Origin: Trichopria drosophilae | Lineage: Eukaryota; Arthropoda; Insecta; Hymenoptera; Diapriidae | DNA length: 64,000 bases | Assembly: GCA_030407085.1 (NCBI GenBank) | Contig: CM059582.1 | Span: 21,155,001-21,219,000, forward strand | Direction: 5' to 3' | Part shown: piece after piece, positions 41,275 through 53,900 of the stretch | How positions within the stretch are numbered: the first letter of the stretch is position 1 | How the letters are laid out: every line of letters starts with the position of its first letter | Notes under the pieces: generated by a model | Seen by the model: the letters and a program-made list of their open reading frames with translations, nothing else | Database searches by the model: none | What the model was told of the DNA's origin: nothing | Made by a program: the position numbers and the translations under genes

Positions 41275-42036
41275 TGCTTCATTGACAGATAAGTTTGTAC
41301 ATGTCGGTTTCATGTCTCTAAAAAACGCCGACTTCGTGCTTGTATCTTATATACTAACAATAAGTACATGAAAAATGTAGGGTATATTGCACGAAAGAGG
41401 GGGGAGGGGCGGTGGCGGGATTGTTTATAACAATTGTTATAAACAAAATATTTTTTTAGGATTTTTGAAGCGGAATTTTTTTTCACCTTATATAAATGAT
41501 TTGCAGTAAAAATGGTCCTTACAACATTTGTCCTTCGATGAATAGGTAGCCCGTAACACATAAATTAATGTTGCAATAATCTGGTCATAGGGGGATCACT
41601 TTTTACCATTGTCGGTTTTATACTGTTAAAAATTAAGCTTTATTTAAAAATAATTTGTGTATAAAAAAACATACTTTTGCAATATGCAAACAACGTCTAA
41701 CATTTATATTGTACAAAGTTATTTGCAAATGAGGCATTAATTATATTTTTACGGGCTACCTTTGCATCGTAGGACAAATGTTGTAAGGACCATTTTTGCT
41801 GCAAATCATTCATATAATATGAAAAAAAATGTTTCGCTTCGATAATCGTAAAAAAAATTTTTTATTTATAATAATTGTTGTAAACAATTCCGCCCCCCCC
41901 CCGCCCCCTTTCTCTCTCGTGCAATATACGATACATTTTTCATGTACTTATTGTTAGTATATAAGATACAAGCACGAAGGCGACGTTTTTGCAGTGACAT
42001 GAACCGACACGTACAAACTTATCTGTCAATGAAGCA
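41275..42036. mobile_element. Foldback element, 0.76 kb
   Basis: Inverted arms of about 290 bp. The left begins TGCTTCATTGACAGATAAG and the right ends with its complement. Arms share TTAGTATATAAGATACAAGC (either orientation), a run of G or C, and ATGATTTGCAGTAAAAATGG-like sequence. The spacer is about 180 bp. Non-coding. No clear target duplication. Confidence 0.75.
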
Positions 42037-42210
42037 GTCATTGCAACATTAATTATTTTTTTACGGGCTAACCATGCGTCATAGGAAAAATGTTGCAATG
42101 ACCATTTTTACTGCAAATCATTCAAATAATATGAACATTTTTTTTCTCTTCGAAAATCGAAAAAAAAATTTGTTATTTAAAAAAATTTTTATAAACAATA
42201 CTTCTCCCGC
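42037..42210 (+). repeat. Partial third copy of the foldback arm
   Basis: A direct-oriented copy of the inner part of the right arm: it repeats TTTTTACGGGCTA, AAATGTTG and TGCAAATCATTCA found at 41745-41820. It suggests unequal exchange or nested insertion involving this element. Confidence 0.6.
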
Positions 42211-42289
42211 GTTTCAAGCTAGGCACCTCGATATTCGGATTCAGGGGGGTCAAATACGTATAAAACGCTTGGGTTCATCCATGTAACTC

Positions 42290-43020
42290 AATCGGCCACG
42301 AACACCCCTCTGTGGCTGCCGGACTATCACTTCGATTGGGGACGCGACTGCGATCAGTCGCATCGATCTACGAGAGTTTTGCGTTCGGGCGGCCCATTCG
42401 CTGGGACCCGAAAATCTGACTTCGCTTCGCGCTGCGCTAGAGAGTACCTCGCTTCCTGTCGCGTCGAGGAAGAAAAGAACTCCTTCGAAATAATTGCGTG
42501 TCCGCGCTACCTTAGTCGACCCGATTCATGAACGCGCCATTTTTGGCGTCGCGGTGAATTGTACCCGCTCTTCGTTAGCGAGTGATCCCGGACTTCGTTT
42601 GTGAGAGCCCTATACGAGACTACTGCTGGATCATCGAGATAGTGACGCCATTCCCTGGAGACCACGGGCATCGTCGCCACTCCCGACGCCCTTCACGAGG
42701 TCAGCCATCCACGTGTGGAGAGTCACCATCAACACCACGAAACGTAAGTGGCCACCAAAGCTAAGTGCACGACCACCTTTATTGTTCATTCGGAACTCCT
42801 TTCGATTTCCCGCCGAGAATTTTTGCGTCTGTAAATCTCCAGCCATTTGTAAGAAATTCGCCGACGCGCGATTAGAACCCGCGCCACCGTTCATTTTTCA
42901 TATTTGCGGTCATTTTGCGTTGTCGCGAGTAATTGTTTAATAATTACGCCATTACTTTTGTAAACCCGAATCCCAAATAAATGAGTTCGGGTAACTCCGA
43001 TAATTAACCTTTTTTTTTAA
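42290..43020 (+). other. GC-rich block, possible solo LTR
   Basis: This block is sharply more GC-rich than its surroundings, has no open frame with known similarity, and ends with AATAAA (42977-42982) followed by TGAGTTCGGGTAACTCC and a poly-T tract. Composition and the terminal poly-A signal fit an LTR of a retrotransposon, but I could not define matching ends or a target duplication. A CpG-rich promoter is an alternative. Confidence 0.3.
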
Positions 43021-43600
43021 TTTATTTACCCCTCCTATCAAGAAAGCGAATATCTTCGTGGTTCGTTTGTCTTTTATATTTGCGGTAAATTTTGAGTTCC
43101 TGCCTTGCCCTTATAAGGGAGAGGTTACACTATATGAGGCATGTTTCATTGTAAGGACGAATGGATTTAAGCGCTCCATAATATTACTCCGACTGACTCA
43201 TGTGTACATGTCGGCTTTATAAGATGCACAGGAGGCGTCTAAAAAGCCATGAAATTTATAGGAGACACAGCGCAAAGGCATTAAGAGAAGATAAGGTATC
43301 ATAAATTACCGACCACCAATTGCGAAGAATATCAGACAATGGAGAAACTCAATCGAGTTGAGAGAAATAATAGGCGAAATAACTCCGTAAAGATCCCATT
43401 CACCTTTGAAATGTCATGGTTCTCTACGTTGGATATACAAAGAATGGCGAAGATTAAAGACTTGTTCAGTCGAATGACGATGGGCCCGTGTATTATAAAA
43501 ACACCTCCTTTCTCTGAATTTCATGCTGATGAACTAGCCTAATCCGATCATTCCAATTGATCCGTGACTCTACAAGCTGTTTCGAGGGTTTAATCTTGTA
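43021..43600. other. Non-coding spacer
   Basis: No gene supported; composition returns gradually to the AT-rich background. Confidence 0.45.
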
Positions 43601-43858
43601 CACGGAGAGAAATTAAAAGCCACGGGTTCTATACATTGCCAAGTTATCACTGCTTGGGCCCTTTTAGAGAATCACGGCTTGTCGATAAAGTAGGGTATAC
43701 GGGGCTGCTCGGTGTAGATAGTTGTCCATTTAGTTTACCATTGCCAAGCAACAGCTGCTTGGCTCCCAAGTTTCTGGAGCTTACTACCGATGTTTGAGAG
43801 AGCCAAGCAGCGACTACCGAATTTTGGCGCCGTAGGGTACTTTTAATTTCTCTCTGTG
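43601..43858. mobile_element. TA-flanked MITE, 258 bp
   Basis: Terminal inverted repeat CACGGAGAGAAATTAAAAG against CACAGAGAGAAATTAAAAG (opposite strand), one mismatch in 19, with TA on both sides (43599-43600 and 43859-43860). The interior has paired GCCAAGCAGC/GCTGCTTGGC segments. Similar CACGGAGAGAA ends occur at 49375 and, in the opposite sense, at 49089-49099, so the family has other copies. Confidence 0.7.
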
Positions 43859-44985
43859 TATGCAAGAACTCCACATTCTAAAAGTCACTGCCTCCTCCCA
43901 TTTGTCGGGACAAATACCATTTTACGGAAGATCTACGATGCAAACTGCGTTATATTATATAAATCATTTTACGTGTAGATCGATCACGACTCCGTAGCTT
44001 ATCAACGTTCCACTTAAGTTTTCGATATGAGTAGAGCAATGGTGAGACAACCAACATTCGTGACTTCCACCTTACTTTTCCCCGTCAATTGTGATAACCA
44101 AATCTGATAGAGAAGGCACCGGTATTGCTTAATGGTGGCAGTTTTAGCAGCTTACACATGTATGAGATGAATATTCGAGGTAGGTAATGGTGGACCGAAG
44201 TAAACTTGTTCGACCAGTAGTTCTTAATTCCATCCCAGCTCGGCGAAGAGATATTCCTTGCTTTTTTGATTGTAGTATTCCACTCAAATGCATCAGCGGG
44301 TGGACAATCTTCACTTTGTTCTGTGAGTTCGCGACACAGCTCCGTAAAGATTTTAATGCCTGGAGTGTCTGTTATATTAAGCCTAGATGTTTTCTAGTAG
44401 ATGCTCTTCCAGAATTCCTCACTTGAGGCTATCTACCGTGGCTCTGAATCGATGTTTAAAGAGGTTGAAAGGATTCGACCAAATATTGTCGAATTCCCTT
44501 CTCTCGTCTCTGAGTCTCTTTTTGGCGTCCGCCAAAACCCTTATTCAGTGTATGATAGTATGTCCTGCAGTTTGCAGTGGTTAGCGAGCTAAGTCTACGA
44601 CGATAACAGAGGTCAAAAATGAATTTTCAGACTCGATAAATGAATCATATAAAAGCATTAAATATTCATTGAATTTTAAGTTTTTAAGAGGAATGAATAG
44701 CATTGTAGACTGCAGCACAATAACCAAAGTACGGAAGCACCAATTAAATTATGAATCGACGCTTCGGGGTTTCAAAAAGACATTCAGATTAGAGTACAGC
44801 TGTCAACACACACCATACACCATATACTTTACGGGAAATCTATACAATGGCATATTTTTTTCTTCAAATCTAGGAAAACCATTTGTGAAAACACATCACA
44901 AAAATGCTAAGGTATTGTTTATATAATCAATAATAATTTTATCATTTCGTTTTCATGAAATATCAAAAGGAAGAAACTTTTCAAC
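43859..44985 (+). promoter_or_regulatory. Spacer and 5' leader of gene 3
   Basis: No gene is seen up to about 44800. The last 110 bp align with the leader of gene 1. At the position of gene 1's leader 3' splice site (TTTTTCAG) gene 3 reads GTTTTCATG, so that AG is lost; the leader intron may be retained or spliced elsewhere. Confidence 0.4.
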
Positions 44986-47900
44986 ATGGGGAATTTTGCA
45001 AGATTGCTTTTGTTTGGATTCTTATTGACCTCGTGTTGTGCAGTACCCCTCACTGATAATGTTACTCAAAATAGAGAAGAAATCTGTCAGACGTCGGAAT
45101 GTGTCTCCACAGGTATGTTCTTCTATTTAAATGTATATCATGGATCTTCTAGAATAAATTGTAAAAAGTAAATCTGTTCCAAACTTTTCATGCAAATATT
45201 TCAGTATTAGTGGCCATTCCTGAAATTCTCTTCACTATAGTTTCTTTCTTATTTATTTCCATTAGCTTTACGAATTAGGATGTTTTATCCACATCAACTG
45301 TACTCAGGATAATAGTCTTTTTTTACGAGACCTTCAAAGCAGTGACGTTGATATGTGAATTCCAAACCAAAGGATAGGAATGGAAAATTGTTTTAAATTA
45401 TAAAAAAAAAATATATAATTTTTGTATTAGAAAATACTCAGAATATGCAATCTAATATTTTGAAATGTCCTTTTGTAAGTTGAATTTTGAAAATGTTTGA
45501 AGAAGTTGCAACTTAAAACAAATTGTCCATTTGTACATTTCGATATTTCAACGAACTAACTTTTTAGCATCAACTTTATTGAACAATATGGATTTATCTG
45601 TTAATCCATGTGACAACTTCTACTCATTCGCATGTGGAAATTTCGTTAAGTCAAGAAAAATTCCTGATGACGAAGCTCGCGTCAATATGATCAATGAGAT
45701 AGTGGATACTACTAAGTTAAATTTGCGGAAAGTTTTGGAGGTTAAAAACGAGACTGATTTGAAAACTTTTAAGGAGTTGAAAAAATTTTATGACTTGTGC
45801 ATGGACGAGAGTAAGTATGCATATTCGTCAATGTTTTTATTTGCATAGTAGTAATCTCGTTTAACATATATTAAAGAATGACACGTGTAATATCAGTTAC
45901 CAGTGAAAACTGTACTTATTTGCCTTGGCCCTTATAGATGTCAAAAATTATTCCAGTGTGCATTATAGTCAAGGAACTTTTGTATAATTTCTTTAATCTC
46001 CGATTAATAATTACAATCCAAATAAGGTTCATTTTTAAAATTAATTATTATGAATGTGTTACAATCGTGTTGCAAAGATTTGATCGAGGAACAAGGTAAA
46101 ACACCGCTACTACAAATTCTGAAGAAATTAGGTGAATGGCCCGTAATTCTTGGAGATGAATGGAAGGAAGAATCATTTAATTGGTTAGACGTCATGACCA
46201 AACACAGGAAACTTGGATTCTCTCATAATAGCTTTTTGTCTGTTAGAGTTTCAGCTGATCTGAAAAATTCTTCAAAACTCATAATTGAGGTAATATTAGT
46301 TAATTTCATAAAATTCACATACCGGCAAAATCACGACCTCACCAGGACTATATTTATAATATTTAACGAGTTCATTAGAAGAAAGTCGGTTACTTCAAAT
46401 CGGTTACATCTAAATAAGTGGCTTCCATCTGATACTTATGCTCTACTCAAACTTGTGCGTGAAAAAACTAGAGAAATGGGAATCAAATACGTATGGCATA
46501 GAAATCTGTGCATTTTGGCTTAACGGAGTTCACCCGAACGAAATGGTTGGATTACATACCATAATAGAGGCGGTGGTGTAGCTGTATAATTTCACGATTC
46601 CATCCAGTCACGTCACATGCTTTCCTCGTTTGATCTATTTCACACAAATCATCATTCTCAAACAGAATTCCTATTTATCGAGATCTCCTTTCAATCTTCC
46701 TCTCCTCTACTATTAATTTATGTTTACCGACCGCCGGATTCTCCGATGTTTAATGGGCTGGTTTCGGAGCTTTCTAAACTAATCGATCAATATTCAATAT
46801 TCGTATATAGTAATTTTGGGGGATTTAAACATCAATCTTTGCAAAGAGAAATATGCTTCTAACTTTCTGCGAAACATTTCATCATCTTTTAATTTCTACA
46901 TCGTTCCCTTTTCTCAAACCCATTTTATATCAACATCAGCGTCATGGATAGACCACTGTCTTATAGCAGTCTACGCTCCAGTCCTTCAATCAATCAAATG
47001 GTACACCCATGTGCGAAATTTGTAACGGCCCATCCCTGGTCCAGTCCTGGTAATGACGCTGCCGAGGCTCGGCTGCGAATTTGGGCCAACACTGGCATGA
47101 GTCTTGGCGCGACACTACGGCTTAGACTCGGCAACCGGTATTGGACCATTAGTGGCTGCCAGCACTGGCCCGGCATCAAAGCTAGTATTGGCGCGGGGTT
47201 GATTGTCGGCGATGGCACAGAGCCTGTTGCAGCGAAATTTCACAGGCATTATTGTCTTTGCAACGTCGCAGCAGCAGAACGATAAAAAAAAGAAAAACAA
47301 AAGTTGAAACGAATTTATTGTTATTGGAAGAAACCTTGAAGATGTATATACATCGATGGATATATGCATATATCCCTACTTATTGACGAGTCTTTTGATG
47401 TTGTAAGCCCCTGGACGGGGCCAAATTTGGAACTCCAACGAGTTGGATTAGTAAGTTCGTAAAACGTTCCTAGTTCCATCTGATTCCTGTAAATAAAAAT
47501 ATTAATTTCTACACGGATAGAACTTTCAGATAACAGTCGCCAGGGCTATTCGCTTAGTGCAAGACGCCAGCCACGCCGCCTGGTGGTGAATTTTGACAAC
47601 TCGCATCTGCAATTTGTATGGAGAGTGATATGAGAAAGTGAAATATTTAGTTTTTTTTTTAATTTTCAGCGGGTTTTCAAAAGCATTAGTACTTTGAGTA
47701 TATTGTTTGAAATTCGGCCCAAATGTTGTACATTTTTGTTTGTAACAAAATATTATACTTTTTTAATTCGAATCATTTTGAGTTGGACAAAACGAGGTTA
47801 AGGGGCTGAAATGAATACGATAATCGGAACTGGGTTTGACTCAATCACAAACTCAATAAACTTTAAACCAGTAAGTATAGAAAAGGGACAAAAATTGGCT

Positions 47901-50900
47901 GTATATAGGATATGTAAGTTCGTGTAGAAGAAGTATTTGGAATATGTACAGAGCATAAATTAATTCGTTCCAGTGTAATTCGGCAAACCTCAGTGACTCT
48001 TCCACCGTACAAAGTTACATTGGAAATAAGAAAAATACCATGTTTATCTATTAACTAAATTACTAATAATGGAAAATTACAATATATACATAAATATAAA
48101 TATATTTCAGCTGAATAATGAATTGTATTCCATACAATTTCGAACTCGGAGTAATCATTTTTTTCACAGTATAATAAAATGAACCCTTTCAAATGGTTCT
48201 TTAAACCATAAAACTTACTTGCAACACTTAACCCAGATCGAAATAAACTTTAAAATATCTCAAATTAACGAATAAATAAGAGCATTTTTACATTGACTTT
48301 AATGGAAAAGCTATGACGTTGCAGATGCGAGTTGTCAGAAATCTCCACGCTGAGAGCTGCCGTCGATTTCGATATCCCCTCCATCGCCATGCACGAAGCG
48401 AATAGCAGAGCGCACACCCTTGCCTTCGTCGGCGTAATGGTCGTGCGGGCTAAGGCGTCAGTCTTAGTCCGCCCGAACTGAACGTCGCGAAGGGCCCGAG
48501 TTCGAATCCCCGTCCGTGCAATTTTCTCTGCACTTATGTCCAGTGTGGAATAACCGGGGAACTTTGCTGGGCGAAGGTACGAATTTGGCACCGCTGCCGA
48601 CCCCAGTCGGCAGTTGTCGGTACTGTCAGCGTCTTATCCGCGGTCGGTACGTCGTGGGTCTTATCTCGGATAAAGATGGGATAAGCCCCGCGTCCTACTC
48701 GCTAAGGCACAGATCGCCGAATCTGCTGGTGGTACCGATATTGGGGTAGGGGGGACTGGCTCTAGGTGGGTGTTGTGTTGTATATGCCTAGTTGTTGTGT
48801 CATGTTCCGTCTTTGTCCTGTACCTCTCCACCTGAGAGCCGACCCGCAAATAGACAAATCGTCATTAACGCGGGGGAAAATAACCTGTCCTTTGTCCACC
48901 CTTGCCTTCTAGCCCGGTAACCGTGCTAGACTCGCGACAAATGTTATACGTACATCTAGCAGCATTGCCGTATTTCTCTCTCTTCCAACGGCAGCGATGC
49001 CAGACTTTCGAACGACACTTGTAGCGGTCTAGCACGGCTGCCGTTTCGAGTAGCAGCTCTATTTACTAACACAGTATACGCTCGAATGTTCTCTCCGTGT
49101 AATTCATCGTTTATCACGACGAGTTAGTTCTTAGTCGGAGGGAAAGTCCCCCCCCGACACCAAAAAAGGTAAAAGTGGCGGGATCGCCCTCCGCTCGGAG
49201 TTGTCGCGTCGGTGCCCACACTACAAGGAACGCGGGCGCTACTTCATATGCGGTTCGGCGACGCGTTCCTAGCTGCTACGGCTGGAACTTAACTGCTGGG
49301 TTTCCCTGGGGATTCGAACGTCACCGCTGCCTATGGGCCGAGTCTCCAGAGACGGAGGGTTCGTACACGGAGAGAACTGTGCAAGTATGTAACTGTAGGG
49401 AATCCTTCGCCACTGTACTAACAAGTAACACTACCCAAGTGATACACGCCGATTTTTCTGAAATTTGGATATGATGAAGCACACGAAAAATTAAGGGATA
49501 CGTATTTTTTCTTATCGGCGATAAAACGTTTTTAGGGGGTGAAACAGCCCCCCCCCCCCAAATAGGGGGTAAAAATAGAAAAACTGCGGTATATTTGAGA
49601 CTAGTGAAGCGAATTGAATGATTTTCAGTATAAAAGTATCATTCGATAAGAGACGAACAGATTAGGTATGTTGGGCGGGGGGAGAATGGGGAGTAAACTG
49701 CCCCTAAAATATTCAAATTTCAGTAAAAACGGCCTTTGTCACTATTACGCAAAAAAATTTTCATTTTAGGGGCAGTTTACTCCCAATTCGCCCCCCCCCT
49801 CCCCCCACCCAACATACCTAACCTGATTTTCGCCTCTTATCGAATGATACTTTTATACTGAAAATCTTTCAATTCGCTTCACTAGTCTCAAAGATACCGT
49901 AGTTTTTCTATTTTTACCCCCTATGTTGGGGGGCTGTTTCACCCCCTAAAAACGTTTTACCGCCGATAAGAAAAAATATGTATCCCTTAATTTTTGGTGT
50001 ACTCCAACATATCCAAATTTCAGAAAAATCGGCGTGTATCACTTGGGTAGTGTTACTAAGTAAGATTATTGTTAGAAAGTAAGATTTCGAGGCTGCTTCT
50101 GCACCTTGTGCCGCGAGATATCAATCTTAGAAAGTCACAGTCTCAGACTGTGAGAACGCTCAGGGATGAGACAGCAAAACTACGATGCTTCCTTCGAGGC
50201 TTGCTCCCGCCTAAGTTATACTTTTTAGACTAGGGCTCTCCCTGACTTTTTTGTAGGAAATTTCCTCCTCTACAAAAAAGGTTTAGTAAATTTTTGCTTT
50301 ATCTTGCATTGTTTTCGATACGGTCGATATTCGATCGGCAATATTCTATGTGAAATAAATTTGCTAGGCTTGGACCAATGTTCGGTCCCGAATGTTTCCA
50401 TCGCTGGGCCGAGATTTGGCACTATCACTTTGCCAGACTTGGTCTGATACTCGGGCCCAATATTGGGCCGACGCTGGGACGACGATCGGGAGAAATGCCT
50501 ATGAGATCAATTTGCCAGGCCTGGCCCGATGCATTGGCCAGTTTTCAGCCGAAGTTTGGCAATTTGTTATAGCCAGTATCGGCTACCAATGCTGGCCCTA
50601 TAATGGCACAGTGAAGTTGCCGACGTTGGGCCAGCATCGGCAGCCGAAAGTCGGCTGCCAACGCTGGGCCAATACTGGGCCATATGGTCAGCATCGGCAT
50701 TTCGCACATGGGCATCTATCTGAAGCCACGATCTTATCTCTATCACTTATAATCTCAAAATAGTCCCTCCACCTTCATTGTCCTGTAGACATCTTAATTT
50801 ACAACGCTTCTCAGCTGTACAGTTTACTGCCGATCTTGCGAAAATTGACTGGGAATCCCATCTGCCCATACAATCAACGGCTGATAAACAGCAATTCATC

Positions 50901-53900
50901 ACTTTCGCTTTACGAAATACCTACGATCTCCATGCACCTTTCTCACGAATAACTCCAACTAAACCCCGAAATCCGTCGATAAATAAAGACATCCCATTGC
51001 TCATTAAGTAAAGAAATAAGCTTTAATCTACATACAAAGGTAAAAGAGATACCATGTCATTTATTGATTATAAGGTGGCACGCAATACTGCACTATGTCA
51101 AATATCTAAGGCTCATACGCAGTATTCTACGCGCCGCCTTGAATCAATCACTGGCTCCAAGGCAATCTGGTCGGAGTTGAGACGCTTGTGTTTGGTTAAG
51201 CCTAAACTCCCTCTCACTAAACTAATCTGCTCTCTTGACGGCCTCAACAAATATTTCTGCTCTATCTCTAACAGTAGTCATTCCCGCTTCTCCCCCTCGA
51301 TCTTCAATTTCACCTTCTCAATTATGCAGATACTCGAGACATGTTTTGTTGGCCTACCGTCACACCATTGTTAGTAAATTTAGCCTTTCACTCGATAAAC
51401 TCGAAGTCAGCGGAGTACGATGGAATAGACTTTCATTGTATTAACGCTGCCTAGTCCACGATTGCAAACTCTCTTCTCAATTTTGTTTAATTCCAGTTTG
51501 CAGTCTGGTGTCTTTCCTAAGGAATGAAAAAAAGTTATTATAAATCTATAAATAAGATATCATCTCCTGCATTACTATCTGATTATAGACCTATTGCCAT
51601 TCTTTGCTTTTTGGCGAAGATGCTTGAGCGGCTTGTTAATGATGCATTTATTATTTATCTAAAACGTAATAACTTCTTAGACCCTAGGCAATCGGCATTT
51701 CGCAAAGGAAATAGCACCCACACGGTTCTCACTCCGGTTGTGGTTTACGTGCGGGAAGGTATAGAACACGGGTTGGTAACAGTCCTAATTCTATTTGATT
51801 TTTCCAAGGCATTTGATACTGTTGACATCATGACCCTCCTCAATAGACGTACTGACCTTAAGGTCTCATCAACTGCTCTAAGATGGTGTGCTTCTTACTT
51901 GATAGGGCGCCAGCAAGCAGTAGCTGGAGTGGATGGAGAACTCTCAGAGTGGGCGGAGGTGGTTGCGGGAGTTCCGCAGGAATCCATTCTGGGCCCTCTC
52001 CTTTTCTCTATCCAAATTAATCACATTTCTAGATATCTCTTATTCACCAATCACATGCTTTATGTGGATTACCTCTAAATAATGTAACAAATGTAAACCA
52101 TCACATTTGCCTACCGCCATCCGTCGAGTAAATTCTGACAGATTCGGTGTTGAAATATTCTGTCGACACAGGCCTCTCTGTGAATTTCTGTAAGACCAAG
52201 GCCCTATTATTAGGATCATCGGTAAATCTTCGTAGCATAGAAACAATCGATCTGCCTAACAGAGAATTAGGGGCATTCAGTTCCCATAGTAAATGACGTC
52301 ATAAAACTAGGGCTTCGTTTAGACTCTTCACTTTCCTGGAATAAACAAATAAACCATATCTCAAGATGTCTCAACTCCACCCTACATCACTTGAAATATA
52401 ATAAAAACGTCCTATCTATGTTTCTCAGGAAACATCTTGTCGTCTTTCTAATCTTTCCCAGCCTTGATTATTGATGTGCAACCTACTACGATACATCGCG
52501 AACACGAAGGGATAAATGCCAATGGTTGCTAAACAAGTGTGTGTGGTTTATTTTCAATCTAAAGAGATACTGCCACGTAACATTATACCGTAGTAAACTT
52601 GGTTGACTCCCTATGAAATACAGACATCTGTACTTCATAGGAAGTCTTACGTACAATCTCCTAAGTTGCGGTGAACTGCACTATTTGTGATCTCTCTTTT
52701 CTCTCCGTGAATCGGCAACACGACGCGGACGCATCACAAGAGTAACCAAAAGTCATCTTGTTGTTCCCTTTGCGGGGACACGTGAATATTCAAAATCCTT
52801 TAGGTCGGTGGCTTCCAGATTCTGGAACATGCTATAATCCTCCATACGTTCATCTCATTCCTCAGAAGTTTTTAAATCACAACTCTATGCATTTGTTCTA
52901 TCATATGATCAATCCTCATATGATCATATAGGACAGATCAATTTCACAAATTGTCATTTAATCAGTGCCTTTTTCTGCTTAAACACTAAATCCAATTATT
53001 ATTCTCACATCGTTATATCCAGATTTCACTTTTCATTGCTCACTTCGGGTTCACTACTGAACGTACGTCCGCCAAACACGTTTTACAGTTTCATTATTAT
53101 TCACGGTTGCATTGTTGACATTTTCACTGTTGTTTGTTTGCATTGTTTTTTTTTGTGTTTTACGGTAATTTCATCCGGATTTCCTATTGTTTCTCATATA
53201 AACATATGAGTTATTGTTTACAGTAATGGGGAGAGTCTTGGTTGTTCAAGTGAGAGGCGCATATTTGTTAATTCATAATGAAAGGCACATTTCCCCGGAT
53301 TTTTCACTTTACGCCTAGTGGGCGTAAAAGCGTACTTTACGCCTACTGTGATGAAAATTAAATTGCAGATAGACCAGGCATCATTGGAAATCCCTCGTAA
53401 ATATTTGATACGTGGAATGAAAGACAAGCATGTATTAGCTTACCTGAAATACATGGTGGATTTAGCAGTTCTTCTTGGTGTTGATGTAAATCGGGCAAAT
53501 GCGGAGCTTACGAATGCATTGATCTTTGAAATCAAATTGGCTAACGTAAGTACATAATTTCTATTTTTGTCACCTTATTCTACTGGAATTTCAAAAATCC
53601 GCGCTTAAAACTAAAATGTTTCAGACTAATAATAATACCTACATTTGTAGAAATTCGAAATTTTGTATCTTTTATACAGTACTCAAAAACTAAATTTGAA
53701 ATGATCAACTTTAATTCCAGATCACGTTACCAAGCGAGGAACGACGCAACGCATCTGCCCTTTATAACGTAATGACTGTTCGAGAACTTACAAATAAATT
53801 CCCAGCTATTTCATGGAAAGACTATATCAACGAGTTATTGTATCCTGTGGCCCAAGTGTCTGATCATGACGTCGTAAATGTCGCAGTACCCAAATTCATT

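Larger units (their letters stand above)
47000..50715. mobile_element. DNA element with repeat-rich inverted ends, nested in the LINE
   Basis: The endonuclease of the LINE is interrupted after VLQSIKW and resumes at HDLISITY. The interruption starts with CCCATGTGCGAAAT (47006) and ends with its complement (50699-50712). Inside each end, 250-350 bp consist of short imperfect units of the type TGGCCCAGCATTGG/GGGCCAATACTGG. Left and right ends match in inverted orientation. No transposase frame was found, so it is non-autonomous or itself disrupted by the nested insertions it carries. Confidence 0.6.
46349..53240 (+). pseudogene. Decayed non-LTR retrotransposon in intron 4 of gene 3
   Basis: It begins where gene 3's intron 4 stops matching that of gene 1 (after CTCACCAGGAC). 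Segments 46349-46999 and 50716-53240 form one element split by a DNA transposon. In order: an ORF1 C-terminus of FP type (NRLHLNKWLPSDT, then YVWHRNLCIL), endonuclease remains (LLLIYVYRPPDSP; GDLNINL; WIDHCLI), HDLISITYNLK after the split, IDWESHL, then reverse transcriptase at 51524-52078 (DYRPIAIL, FDFSKAFDTVD, GVPQESILGPLLF, and YVDYL in place of the YADD active site), then degraded C-terminal thumb sequence to about 52.85 kb. Frames shift repeatedly. Jockey/CR1-like affiliation is inferred from domain order. It cannot encode a working enzyme. Confidence 0.8.

Noticed and set aside
48438..48516. Functional tRNA gene
   Set aside because: A- and B-box-like sequences are present, but the acceptor strands do not pair and the anticodon arm is irregular; a SINE head is a better explanation.
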